Source of the DNA: Candidatus Iainarchaeum sp.
Lineage (GTDB): Archaea > Iainarchaeota > Iainarchaeia > Iainarchaeales > JAGVWC01
DNA: 64,000 nt
Direction: 5' to 3'
NCBI GenBank assembly: GCA_018304465.1
Contig: JAGVWC010000010.1
Coordinates: 1 to 64,000 of the forward strand
Shown here: piece by piece, positions 16,082-25,140 of the stretch
Numbering within the stretch: position 1 is the first letter of the stretch
How the letters are laid out: each line of letters begins with the position of its first letter
Made by a program: the position numbers and the translations under genes
The notes under the pieces: generated by a model
Database searches by the model: none
What the model saw: only the letters and a program-made list of their open reading frames with translations
Told to the model about the DNA's origin: nothing

Positions 16082-17479
16082 CTATTTTTTCTTGATTTTT
16101 TTTTCGATAAAACCCTGCAATTCCCGCGGATTGGCTTTTCCCTTGGCTTGCCGCATCATCTGACCCAACAAAAAATTCAAGGATTTTTGGTTCCCCTGTT
16201 TTAACTCCGACACGGCTTGCGGATTTGCCAAGAGCACCGATTCCACGATTTTTTCAGTATCCACGGAACCCAAATCAATCAACAAACCGCTTTTTTCCAA
16301 AAACACTTTCGGAGCAACCCCCGACAACACGTATTCGATCGCCGCTTGTTTGGCGTTTTTTTCCGAAACCTTTCCGCTTTCCAAAAGTTCCAATAAATCC
16401 CCCAGTTCTTTTTCCGACAACGCCACGGAATCAATTTCAAGACGGTTAAAATTCAGAATCCCCAACAATTCCCGTGACAAAAAACGACTTCCAAGACCCG
16501 GCGACACCCGTTTCGAAACGCTTTCGAACAAATCCGACAATTTTTTGTTCGAACACAACACTTTCGCGTCATAATCCGACAAACCGAATTCACGGACAAA
16601 ACGACGGGCTTTTTGGAACGGAAGCTCGGGAAGCGTTGAACGAATCGCATCCATCCATTTCGAATCAATCGTCGACGAAACCAAATCCGGTTCGAAAATA
16701 TACCCGTAATCCGCCTCGGTTTCTTTTTCACGCTGCAACACCGTGCGACCTGATTTGTCGTCAAAACCCCGGGTTTGCTGGCGGATTTCCTCGCCTTGCG
16801 ACAACAATTCGCGCTGGCGTTTTTCCTCGGCCAGCAACGCGCGCTCAACCGCTTGAAAACCCGAAACGTTTTTGATCTCTACTTTTGCATGACCCGAAAT
16901 CGAAAGATTACAATCCGCTTTCAGCACGTCTTCGCCCGGCGAAAACACGTCCAAAAAACCCAAAATCGTCCACAATTTATTCAAAAATTCCCGCGCTTCC
17001 CGGGCGCTTGCCAAATCCGGCTCCGTCACGATCTCAATCAACGGGATTCCCGCGCGGTTATAATCCACCAACGTAAACCCTTTTTCGTGAATCAACGCCG
17101 CGGGATCTTCCTCCAAATGCAACCGGCGAATACGGATTTTTTTTCCCGAATCCAATTCCACAAACCCGTTTTCCGACAACGGAATTTCATACTGCGTAAT
17201 CTGAAAATTTTTGGACATGTCAGGATAAAAATACGTTTTTCTCGAAAAGAAAAAAGACGGGTTTACCTTGCAGTTTAACGCCAACGCCACCTTGGCTGCC
17301 ATCTCCACCGCGGTCTTGTTCAACACGGGTTTTGACCCCGGATGCCCCAAACACACCGGACACACCGCGGAATTCGGTTCTTTGCCCCGCGTCGGACACG
17401 CACAAAACAACTTGGATTTGGTGGACAACTGAACATGCGATTCAAGCCCGATCACTGTTGGAAGCGAATCGATTTTCAT
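16082..17479 (-). CDS. gatB: Asp-tRNA(Asn)/Glu-tRNA(Gln) amidotransferase subunit B
   Basis: 465 residues, full length for GatB. The start (TVIGLESHVQLSTKSKLFCA), the zinc-type cysteines in FCACPTRG and AVCPVCLGHPG, and YFYPDMSKNFQITQYEIPL are diagnostic. GatB binds the misacylated tRNA and activates its Asp or Glu side chain with ATP, receiving ammonia from GatA. The C-terminal YqeY-like helical domain is intact. It overlaps gatA by four bases, and gatC lies just before that, so the subunits are co-translated. Confidence 0.97.
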   Translation of the reverse strand: MKIDSLPTVIGLESHVQLSTKSKLFCACPTRGKEPNSAVCPVCLGHPGSKPVLNKTAVEMAAKVALALNCKVNPSFFFSRKTYFYPDMSKNFQITQYEIPLSENGFVELDSGKKIRIRRLHLEEDPAALIHEKGFTLVDYNRAGIPLIEIVTEPDLASAREAREFLNKLWTILGFLDVFSPGEDVLKADCNLSISGHAKVEIKNVSGFQAVERALLAEEKRQRELLSQGEEIRQQTRGFDDKSGRTVLQREKETEADYGYIFEPDLVSSTIDSKWMDAIRSTLPELPFQKARRFVREFGLSDYDAKVLCSNKKLSDLFESVSKRVSPGLGSRFLSRELLGILNFNRLEIDSVALSEKELGDLLELLESGKVSEKNAKQAAIEYVLSGVAPKVFLEKSGLLIDLGSVDTEKIVESVLLANPQAVSELKQGNQKSLNFLLGQMMRQAKGKANPRELQGFIEKKIKKK

Positions 17480-18807
17480 GGGTTCACCACCGACTCGATT
17501 CCTTTTCCGATTTCGGCAACGGATAATTCGTCAAAATGCTTTCCCGTTAACATCAAACCCACCGGTAATTTTTCAACTTCTTTAACCGGAATCGACAAAT
17601 GCGGAAAACCACCCAGGTTCGCGGGCACCGTGCACAAATCCGCCGCGTAATTTTGCATCGGAGACAACTTTTTGATGTCGGAAAAACGAGGCGCCACAAA
17701 CGGCATCGTCGGATGGCAAACCACGTCGCAATGCTTGAAAACTTCGAAATACTCTTTCATCAACGCCGAACGCGCTTTAAGGGCTTTCAAATAATAGGCA
17801 TCGCGGTACCCGCTCATGCGCGAAAACGTTCCCAAAATCACGCGGCGCTTGGCCTCGGCTCCGAAAAACTCGGATCGAACACGCGAAAAAAAATCGTCAA
17901 AATGACCCTGCAACGGCAATGACTGGCCAAATCGCATGCCGCAATACTTCGCCAGATTCGTGCTGGTTTCCGCCATGGCAATCAAATAATACGCGGCGAC
18001 TCCAAACCGCGCGTTTTTGGAAAGCGACACGGAAACCACCTTGGCCCCAGCGGATTTTGCGGCATCCAACGCGTTTTCGCACGATTTTGAGACCTTGGAA
18101 TCAATTCCGTCGCCGAAAAATTCTTCGACGATTCCAATGGTTTTTCCTTTTAACACGGGTTTTGCGTTTGAAATCTCGGGCACCGGTTGGTTCACGCTGG
18201 TCGAATCCCGCGGATCAAACCCCATCAAAATCTCAAGCAATAACGACGCTTTCGAAACGGTTTTTCCCATAGAACCGATTTTATCCAAAGAATTCGCATA
18301 ATCAATCAAACCAAAACGCGACACGCGGCCATACGTCGGAGTAAAACCCGCGACCCCGCAAAACGCCGCCGGACACGCGATGCTACCACCGGTTGATTCC
18401 GCCAAAGCGGTATGCGGAGCCGACGCAAACCGCGTAAAACCCGCGGCGCCACCGCTGCTTCCACCGCAACTACGGTTTGGATCCACCGGATTTTTGGGCA
18501 TCGAAAGCCCTTTTCCGATGTTCACGGAAAACGTTCCGAAACCAAACTCGTCTTGACTGGTTTTGCCGACAATCAAACCGCCTTCCGCCAACACTTTTTC
18601 AATCACGGTCGCGTTAAACACGGGAACGTAATTCGACAAAATCGCGCTTCCCGCGGTGGACGGCAATCCTTCCACGCAAATATTGTCCTTGACCGAAATC
18701 CCGATGCCCGCCAAACGACCCTTCGAAAAAGCTTTGGGGTTGGGATTAATCGCGTTAAACAACCCGAATTTTTCCTTGGCGACCAAGGCTTCGTCCATGA
18801 TTTTCAT
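17476..18807 (-). CDS. gatA: Asp-tRNA(Asn)/Glu-tRNA(Gln) amidotransferase subunit A
   Basis: 443 residues of the amidase-signature family. The catalytic Lys-cisSer-Ser triad is visible: SVKDNIC (Lys), RSCGGSSGGAAG (cis-Ser) and ESTGGSIACPAAFCG (nucleophile Ser). GatA hydrolyses glutamine and channels ammonia to GatB. It is slightly shorter than the bacterial protein (about 480). Overlaps gatC upstream and gatB downstream by four bases each. Confidence 0.97.
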   Translation of the reverse strand: MKIMDEALVAKEKFGLFNAINPNPKAFSKGRLAGIGISVKDNICVEGLPSTAGSAILSNYVPVFNATVIEKVLAEGGLIVGKTSQDEFGFGTFSVNIGKGLSMPKNPVDPNRSCGGSSGGAAGFTRFASAPHTALAESTGGSIACPAAFCGVAGFTPTYGRVSRFGLIDYANSLDKIGSMGKTVSKASLLLEILMGFDPRDSTSVNQPVPEISNAKPVLKGKTIGIVEEFFGDGIDSKVSKSCENALDAAKSAGAKVVSVSLSKNARFGVAAYYLIAMAETSTNLAKYCGMRFGQSLPLQGHFDDFFSRVRSEFFGAEAKRRVILGTFSRMSGYRDAYYLKALKARSALMKEYFEVFKHCDVVCHPTMPFVAPRFSDIKKLSPMQNYAADLCTVPANLGGFPHLSIPVKEVEKLPVGLMLTGKHFDELSVAEIGKGIESVVNP

Positions 18808-19100
18808 TCCATCGCCCTGGGTCCTTTGAAATACGGCGCTTGCTTGTGCACGGCGTTTTTTAACGCCGACGCATTATCCAGACTTTTTCCAATCACATCC
18901 GCGCGAAACACGTTTTCAAGCTTCACCGGCTGAAACGCGGGCGATTCCTTGGAAACATCCAGTTGATTGAGGGTTTCAAACGCCTTCAAAATGTTTTCCA
19001 ATTGCAAAAGCAGTTCGTCTTTTTCCGTCTCGGTTAAAACCAACCGGGCGTTTTTCGCGACTTTTTCAAGCAAATCACGGTTAATTATCATTTGGGTCAT
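18804..19100 (-). CDS. gatC: Asp-tRNA(Asn)/Glu-tRNA(Gln) amidotransferase subunit C
   Basis: 98 residues from ATG 19100. The pattern INRDLLEKVAKNARLVLTET followed by LENILKAFETLNQLD and FRADVIGKSLDNASALKNA is the GatC wrap-around protein that holds GatA and GatB together. An upstream in-frame start at 19163 would add a hydrophobic tail that is absent from the family. First gene of the gatCAB operon. Confidence 0.93.
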   Translation of the reverse strand: MTQMIINRDLLEKVAKNARLVLTETEKDELLLQLENILKAFETLNQLDVSKESPAFQPVKLENVFRADVIGKSLDNASALKNAVHKQAPYFKGPRAME

Positions 19101-19175
19101 CGATACACCATACAAGCGAAAACCAATAAAAAACCCAAACGTGACAATAAAACAGCGAATCATCCAAAAAAATGG

Positions 19176-19520
19176 TCAGCAATCCGACGGACACGCACCA
19201 GGCGTTTCGCCCCGCAACGAATCGCATAACCCGTCCTGGTTACACGCAAAACAATCGATCATGCAACTGACTTTGGTTTCGTTTTCTTCGCAAATCTTGT
19301 TGCCGCAAAAAAAACGCGGCAACCCGTTAGTATCGATGCCGTCCAGGGATTTTTTGTTGGGAATGGGGCCCGCATCGGAACCCGTCCAAAACAAGGTTCC
19401 CAAACCATACAACACGATGCCCACGATCGCGGCAATCACGGTCAGTTTTAAAACGCGTTCAAACGACGCAAGCTGGTTCGATTTTTTTTCGAAAACAATT
19501 TCATCCGAAGACGAATCCAT
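19176..19520 (-). CDS. single-span membrane protein with Cys-rich external domain
   Basis: 114 residues from ATG 19520. A cytoplasmic head of about 25 residues is followed by one hydrophobic span (VLKLTVIAAIVGIVLYGLGT) and a Cys-rich outer part with CGNKICEENETKVSCMIDC and a second half-copy (CNQDGLCDSLRGETPGACPSDC). The CGNxxCExxE...CxxDC pattern also occurs in the surface protein at 34823-36586. Probably disulfide-stabilised and exported. It sits between gatC and aspS and may share their transcript. Confidence 0.7.
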   Translation of the reverse strand: MDSSSDEIVFEKKSNQLASFERVLKLTVIAAIVGIVLYGLGTLFWTGSDAGPIPNKKSLDGIDTNGLPRFFCGNKICEENETKVSCMIDCFACNQDGLCDSLRGETPGACPSDC

Positions 19521-19702
19521 GACCATTACGTAGATTCAACGAAAACAGACTATAAAAAAGTACCGAAACAGCTCTTTTAATCCGAAAAATCCGGCCCAGG
19601 GAAACGGATGACACCACAGAACCGGAGACATTCGGATTTTCGGACATGAATAGAAAACCATTTCATCCAATTTAATGGTTTTGCCCGGAACAAAAAAAAC
19701 CG

Positions 19703-21475
19703 TTACTTATCCAAATCCAGCTTTAAGTGCAGTTCGCGGAGTTGCTTTTGGTCCACGATATCGGGCGCCTCGTCCATGAGCGAAATCGCGGCTTTGTTTT
19801 TTGGAAACGCGATCACGTCCCGGATGCTTTCCGAGTGCGTCAAAATCGTTGCCAATCGATCCACGCCCAACGCCAATCCGCCGTGCGGAGGCGCTCCGTA
19901 ACGAAACGCGGACAAGAGAAAACCGAATCGACGCTCGGCTTCTGACGGAGAAATCTTCAGTATTCCGAACATTTTTTCCTGAAGCGCACGCTCGTGAATT
20001 CTGATGCTTCCACCGCCGACTTCGGAACCATTCAAGACACAATCATAGGCTTCCGCCAAAACCTTCATCGGATCCGAATCCATCAAAGAAAAGAACTCTT
20101 TTTTGGGTCGCGTAAACGGATGGTGGTTGGCCGCGGGACGATTCTCTTCCTTGTCCCACACATACAATGGAAAATCAATGACCCATAAAAAATTCAGTTT
20201 GTTGGGGTCCATCAAACCCAGTTTTTCACCGATTTTTAAGCGAACCGCACCCATTGCCGTGCACGCGGTTTCCCATTCGTCCGCCACGACCAAAATCAAG
20301 TCGTTGTCTTTTGCCGCGGTTTTCTTCAAAACTCCCTTGATTTGCTTTTCGGACAAAAACTTCGTGATGCTTGATTCAAACGACTTGTCCTTGACTTTGA
20401 AGGTAAACAATCCCTTGGCGCCATACACTTTCGCGGCATCCGTTAATTTTTCCAGATCGCCTTTCGAAAACTTTTCGGCTCCATCGGAAACAACCACGGC
20501 TTTGGCTTTTCCGTGATTTTTGAAAACGCTTTCCAATACCTGGAACTCCGAACCCGACAATTCGTCGGTGACATCCAACAATTTCAAATCAAACCGGGTA
20601 TCCGGCTTGTCGGAACCAAACTGATCCATGGCGTTTGCAAACGTCATGCGAACAAACGGCGTGGAAACCTTTTTTCCGGTGGATTTTTCAACGGCAAACG
20701 CAAGGCTTCGTTCCGTCACGTCAATCACGTCGTTTTCATTGACAAAACTCATTTCCAAGTCGATTTGGGTGAACTCCGGCTGGCGATCCGAACGCAAATC
20801 CTCGTCCCGAAAACAACGCGCAACCTGCATATATTTTTCGAAACCCGCGACCATCAACAACTGCTTGAAAATCTGGGGAGATTGCGGCAACGCGTAGAAT
20901 TTTCCGGGGTGAACCCGCGACGGAACCAAATAATCCCGGCTTCCTTCCGGCGTCGACTTGGCCATAATCGGAGTTTCGATTTCAAGAAAACCTTCCTTGT
21001 CGAAAAAATCGCGAAACGCCTTGATCATGTGATGCCGAAAAATAAGGTTGTTTTTCAATTGTTCACGGCGCAAATCCAAAAACCGATACTTCAAACGCTG
21101 TTCTTCGCTTGCCAGCACATGCGCGTCCAGTTCGATGGGCAACGGCTGCTCCGCCTTGTTCAAAATCTCAAGATCGATCGCTTCCACTTCGATTTTTCCC
21201 GACGCGATCTTTGGATTTTCCGTTCCTTTGGGGCGCAACGAAACGTTTCCCGTCAACGACACAACGAATTCTTTTCCCAGTTCTTCCGAGTCCTTATGGG
21301 CTTTTTGGCTGTTCTTGGGATTAAAAACGATCTGGCACAAACCGCTTCGGTCGCGCAAATCAATAAAAATCAAGGAACCGTGATCGCGTCGATTTGCGAC
21401 CCAACCGTTTAACACCACGGTTTGACCCACCATTTTTTCGTTCAATTCTTGGCATGCATGCGTTCTTTTTTTCAT
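19703..21475 (-). CDS. aspS: aspartyl-tRNA synthetase, bacterial type, probably non-discriminating
   Basis: 590 residues, the bacterial length, with the N-terminal OB-fold anticodon-binding domain (VLNGWVANRRDHGSLIFIDL), class II motif 2 (FRDEDLRSDRQPEFTQIDLE), the bacteria-specific GAD insert (about residues 280-420) and motif 3 (GLALGVDRL). Archaeal AspRS is normally about 430 residues without the GAD domain, so this gene was probably acquired. The His in RRDHG and the Gly in RPKGTENP match positions linked to non-discriminating enzymes that also charge tRNA(Asn). Next to gatCAB, this predicts Asn-tRNA formation by transamidation. Confidence 0.95.
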   Translation of the reverse strand: MKKRTHACQELNEKMVGQTVVLNGWVANRRDHGSLIFIDLRDRSGLCQIVFNPKNSQKAHKDSEELGKEFVVSLTGNVSLRPKGTENPKIASGKIEVEAIDLEILNKAEQPLPIELDAHVLASEEQRLKYRFLDLRREQLKNNLIFRHHMIKAFRDFFDKEGFLEIETPIMAKSTPEGSRDYLVPSRVHPGKFYALPQSPQIFKQLLMVAGFEKYMQVARCFRDEDLRSDRQPEFTQIDLEMSFVNENDVIDVTERSLAFAVEKSTGKKVSTPFVRMTFANAMDQFGSDKPDTRFDLKLLDVTDELSGSEFQVLESVFKNHGKAKAVVVSDGAEKFSKGDLEKLTDAAKVYGAKGLFTFKVKDKSFESSITKFLSEKQIKGVLKKTAAKDNDLILVVADEWETACTAMGAVRLKIGEKLGLMDPNKLNFLWVIDFPLYVWDKEENRPAANHHPFTRPKKEFFSLMDSDPMKVLAEAYDCVLNGSEVGGGSIRIHERALQEKMFGILKISPSEAERRFGFLLSAFRYGAPPHGGLALGVDRLATILTHSESIRDVIAFPKNKAAISLMDEAPDIVDQKQLRELHLKLDLDK

Positions 21476-21813
21476 GTGGACCCCTGCTGTTTTGCTTCCA
21501 AATCAAAAAACCGTTTTCCCAGCACGGTATAATCATTCTTGATGCGCTGGTTTTTTCCGGTTTCCATTTTAATTTTTTGTTCCAACGCCGCGATAAGGCT
21601 TTTGGATGGTTCGTTTTGACGTTTTTCCCTCTTCAATCGGGATGCAAGATCGTTTAATCTCGCATCGCTTTCGCATTTCAACAGATGCAACCCAACCAAG
21701 CGTTTATCCAACTTGGAAATTGAAAACGCCGGCACCCGTTGTTTTAAACGGGTTCTTCGACGCTGTTCGTTTTTGCGGTTCCAAGCCGAAGGATCCGGTT
21801 TTGGTTTTCGCAT
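21472..21813 (-). CDS. hypothetical basic coiled-coil protein
   Basis: 113 residues from ATG 21813; the frame continues upstream but overlaps the neighbouring gene. Basic head (MRKPKPDPSAW, RKNEQRRRTRLKQR) followed by long helical, charged sequence with coiled-coil character. Its stop overlaps the aspS start by four bases, implying co-translation with the synthetase. No family recognised. Confidence 0.6.
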   Translation of the reverse strand: MRKPKPDPSAWNRKNEQRRRTRLKQRVPAFSISKLDKRLVGLHLLKCESDARLNDLASRLKREKRQNEPSKSLIAALEQKIKMETGKNQRIKNDYTVLGKRFFDLEAKQQGST

Positions 21814-21869
21814 CCTACATATGCCTGAAAAAAGGGTTTTTAAAGCCGTATTTCGGGGATAAACGAAGT

Positions 21870-22871
21870 TTAGGCAAACGCGAATTCCGCCAAAGACTGC
21901 TGGGATTTGTCCCCCAATGCCCGCGCAGGAATCCGAAATTTTCGGGTAACCGCCTGGGCGAATTCCTTGGCATAGCCATGCATCGTCAAGACTTGTTTGG
22001 GGTTTGATTGCTGTACATAATCCAATAATTCGTTGTAATCGCAATGATCCGACAAACAAAACGACTTGTCGAATCCGTATCCGTATGGCCAACCCGTGGC
22101 CACCGCGGACACCACTTTTTTGCCTGTGGAAAACTCAAGCGCCGGCACCAATGTTTTGTCAAACAAACTCGGCGGAATAATCATGACATTTGAATCCTTC
22201 AAATTGTGATTTGCCAGCAGGTATTTTCCGAGCTTTAACCCGAATTTTTCATACACCTGGTTATTCTGAAAAACGCGTTCGTGCACGAGCGGAACCTGAT
22301 TCGAATACTCATTAACGATTTTGGTTAATTCCTGGGATTTCCCCAACGCGTAACCGCACAACACCACAAACTTGTTGGCTTTCACGTTTTTTTCGATCCA
22401 CTGCCCCATTTCCTGATACACGTCTTCACGCGGCGGAAACGCATACTGCGGCAAACCAAACGTCGTTTCCATGACCAGGGTATCACACGGAACCGGAACC
22501 GCGCCTTGGGTCAAAAGCGAATCTTCGAGTTTAAAATCCCCCGAAATCACGGTCGTGGACGCGTTTTCAAGCACGATTTGGCCCGACCCCAAAATATGCC
22601 CCGAATTCTCAAACCGAATATTACACTCGCCGATCGAATGCTGTTTTCCAAACTCAGTCGACTCGGTTTTCTTGACGTTTTTTCCCTGGACTTTTAACAA
22701 CTCGTAGGTGGCCAAGGTCATCAAATACTGCTTGTGCCCCACTGACACGTGATCCGAATGCCCATGCGAAATAATCGCGACATCCGCCTTTTTTTTGCCG
22801 GAAGACGGATCCACCGCAATTTTGGAATTTCCTTCCGAAAACCAGATTCCTTTTTCAAAAAAAAGACGCAT
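21870..22871 (-). CDS. metallo-beta-lactamase-fold nuclease (exonuclease/beta-CASP-like)
   Basis: 333 residues from ATG 22871. The metal-binding motif SHGHSDH is at residues 35-41, with further ligands in NSGHILGSG, ISGDFKLED and LSDHCDYNEL. The pattern is that of the archaeal MBL-fold exonuclease group related to SNM1/mRNA 3'-end factors, which act on DNA or RNA ends. The KH domains of archaeal CPSF are absent. A longer start at 22910 would add a hydrophobic tail and looks unlikely. It lies between aspS and gatE on the same strand. Confidence 0.8.
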   Translation of the reverse strand: MRLFFEKGIWFSEGNSKIAVDPSSGKKKADVAIISHGHSDHVSVGHKQYLMTLATYELLKVQGKNVKKTESTEFGKQHSIGECNIRFENSGHILGSGQIVLENASTTVISGDFKLEDSLLTQGAVPVPCDTLVMETTFGLPQYAFPPREDVYQEMGQWIEKNVKANKFVVLCGYALGKSQELTKIVNEYSNQVPLVHERVFQNNQVYEKFGLKLGKYLLANHNLKDSNVMIIPPSLFDKTLVPALEFSTGKKVVSAVATGWPYGYGFDKSFCLSDHCDYNELLDYVQQSNPKQVLTMHGYAKEFAQAVTRKFRIPARALGDKSQQSLAEFAFA

Positions 22872-22921
22872 ACATAAAAGAAGGAATAAGAAAAATAAAA
22901 GGCTTGGCATTCCAACCGCGA

Positions 22922-24799
22922 TTACAGGCGTTTTTCAATCGCTTTTTTCAATGCCGCGGAAACCCGCTCGCCGGATACCCGGCCCCGCAATTGTTTCATG
23001 ACGTCGCCCATCAACGGACCGATCGCACCGAATTTTTTCGAAGAAACCAACACCATGTTTCTCGAAACCACGTCGTCGCACACCGAAAGAATATCCTCAT
23101 CGGATAATTCGTCTTTGCGATGCGATTCCACCAACGACAACACGCTTTGGGACGGATTGGACGCAAGCGCTTTTAGCAATTCTTTGGCGTTGTCTCGCAA
23201 CACGCGGCCTTTTTTTTCCAATTCGAAAAACGCGACCAGTTTTCCGTTCGGAATCCGTTCCACATAAACGTTTTCGCGCTTTAATTCCACCCAGGTTTCA
23301 AGCAACACTGTCGCGCAAAACGTGGGATTCAAATCTTTCTCGATCAAAGACTCGAAAAAACACGCCCAATTATCGAGTTTCATTTTTTCGGCCAATTGCC
23401 GCGACAACCCTTTTTCAACATACAAACCCACACGAGCGTCCGGGGACAACGGAAGACGCGAACGCAGATTCGAAAGCTTTTCGGGTAACACGTCAATCGG
23501 CGCCAAATCGGTTTCCGGATACATCCGCGCGGCCCCCGGCAACGGACGCAAATACTCCGTGTTGCCGTCTTCCAATGCTTGACGCGTTTCGGGAGGAACC
23601 CCCGACAAACACTGTTGACACCGGTTCAAAGCCTCCGCCAACGCGGTTTGGGCCTTGGTTTTTTCGGATGACACCATCACGAATCCATCGTATTCCTGAC
23701 ACGACAAGGCGTGACGAACCTGCGAAACCTCGGAATCGCTTACGCCGTACCCCGGCAACTCGTCCGAATGCAAAATTCCTTTCAAACCGGTTTTGGTTTT
23801 CACGTAATTCGCGACTTCGGTTCCCACGCGGCGATTCGGCTGGATTTCCCGGCCAAAAAAACCCTTAAACTTCGGCACGCGCACGCCGAACACGGTTTTT
23901 CCAGCCAAAAACTTGCACTCCGTCTTGCCAAAAATACCCGTTACTTCGATGACCGGCTGACGAAAATCGTTTTCTTCGAAACGCTTTTTTTGCAATTCAT
24001 CCCGCACTTCCAATAATTTTTCCTGGCGCTGCATTTCGCGACGCACGAACTCGTCGATCAACTCCAAATCCTGCATTCCCTTGATTTCAATGCGATTACC
24101 GCCTTCAATTGAAATATTCAGGTCTTGACGGATCGTTCCAAGGCCCCGCTTGGCGTTACACGTGCGACGAAACAAGGTTCCGATCGCCAACGCCGCCGCC
24201 TTGGCTTCTTCAGGCGTTTCAATATCCGGTTCCGTGGACAATTCGATCAACGGAATCCCCAATCGATCCAAGCGATACACGATATGGAAATCGGTTTTTT
24301 CCATCGGACGCGCGGCGTCTTCTTCCAACGCCATGGCCTGCAAACGGATTTTCTTGTTTCCGATATCGAGTTCGCCGCCCAAACAAATCAGCGCAGTTCT
24401 CTGAAAACCACTCGTGTTGCTTCCGTCAATCACGGTTTTTCGCATCACGAAAGCTTTGTCGACAAACGTGGAATTACAGAGTACTCCAACCGTCAGAATC
24501 GTATCCAGGGCTCTTTCATTCATCGGTTGCGGCGGCTCGTCATCGGTTTCCACGAGTGAAATTGAATCCTTGTAACACTCGTACCAGTACTCCAATCCTT
24601 TGCGATACTGTTCCAAGGCCGCGGCATCGAATTCACCTAACTCGCTTGCAACCGGCCGCAATCTGCGCTTGATCACGAAATCGGGTTTTTCCTCGCGCAG
24701 CTCCCCGGGAGTCCGGGAAAACAATTTTCCCGTATCGAGTTGCTGGTGCACTTCCAGACCGCACTTTAATTTTGGAACCGGTTTCATTTCATTCGCCAT
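22922..24799 (-). CDS. gatE: archaeal Glu-tRNA(Gln) amidotransferase subunit E
   Basis: 625 residues, the full length of GatE. The start (LKCGLEVHQQLDTGKLFSRT) and the RRLRPVASELGEFD, LIELSTEPDI and GLGTIRQDLNISIEGG motifs are diagnostic. GatE is the archaeal GatB paralogue with a GAD-like domain inserted; it binds Glu-tRNA(Gln). The start overlaps the previous gene's stop (TAATG). Works with GatD, whose gene lies two genes upstream. Confidence 0.97.
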   Translation of the reverse strand: MANEMKPVPKLKCGLEVHQQLDTGKLFSRTPGELREEKPDFVIKRRLRPVASELGEFDAAALEQYRKGLEYWYECYKDSISLVETDDEPPQPMNERALDTILTVGVLCNSTFVDKAFVMRKTVIDGSNTSGFQRTALICLGGELDIGNKKIRLQAMALEEDAARPMEKTDFHIVYRLDRLGIPLIELSTEPDIETPEEAKAAALAIGTLFRRTCNAKRGLGTIRQDLNISIEGGNRIEIKGMQDLELIDEFVRREMQRQEKLLEVRDELQKKRFEENDFRQPVIEVTGIFGKTECKFLAGKTVFGVRVPKFKGFFGREIQPNRRVGTEVANYVKTKTGLKGILHSDELPGYGVSDSEVSQVRHALSCQEYDGFVMVSSEKTKAQTALAEALNRCQQCLSGVPPETRQALEDGNTEYLRPLPGAARMYPETDLAPIDVLPEKLSNLRSRLPLSPDARVGLYVEKGLSRQLAEKMKLDNWACFFESLIEKDLNPTFCATVLLETWVELKRENVYVERIPNGKLVAFFELEKKGRVLRDNAKELLKALASNPSQSVLSLVESHRKDELSDEDILSVCDDVVSRNMVLVSSKKFGAIGPLMGDVMKQLRGRVSGERVSAALKKAIEKRL

Positions 24800-25140
24800 T
24801 ATTTGAATTTCCAGTTGCGCGAATCGACGTCGAGATCCGAAATCTCGTGCGTCATGTCTTTGTCAACCAAGCGCTTAAGCAAAAAACCAAAACCGACAAT
24901 GGTCCAGACGCCGAAAACCAACTGGAACACCACGTCACCTAAAACAAACGCGTAATACAACAACAGAACCGATCCTACCAGGTTCAATCCGTTGTATTCA
25001 ACCGAATACCGCTTCATTTTTTTCATGGCATTCAAGCCCAACGCCGCCGCCAACAGCAAAAAGCCGGCAAGCGCAACGATTTGATTCAAACCCCATTCGA
25101 ACATTTCATCAAACTCCTTTTTTTCACTCCATTTTTTCAT
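24799..25140 (-). CDS. CBU_0592-like small membrane protein
   Basis: 113 residues with three hydrophobic spans (about 21-38, 53-70 and 73-88). The order Tyr/Asn-Gly-Leu-Asn, LVGSVLLLYYAF, then VVFQLVFGVWTIVGFGFLLKRL matches CBU_0592-type membrane proteins. Function unknown. It lies between gatD and gatE and overlaps both, so it is translated with the amidotransferase although no link to tRNA amidation is known. Confidence 0.65.
   Translation of the reverse strand: MKKWSEKKEFDEMFEWGLNQIVALAGFLLLAAALGLNAMKKMKRYSVEYNGLNLVGSVLLLYYAFVLGDVVFQLVFGVWTIVGFGFLLKRLVDKDMTHEISDLDVDSRNWKFK

Noticed and set aside
16474-16875. Plus-strand frame inside gatB
   Set aside because: Antisense to conserved GatB motifs; Pro/Asn/Thr-rich composition is an artefact.
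20513-21412. Long plus-strand open frame inside aspS (299 codons)
   Set aside because: Antisense shadow of a conserved synthetase; composition is not protein-like.
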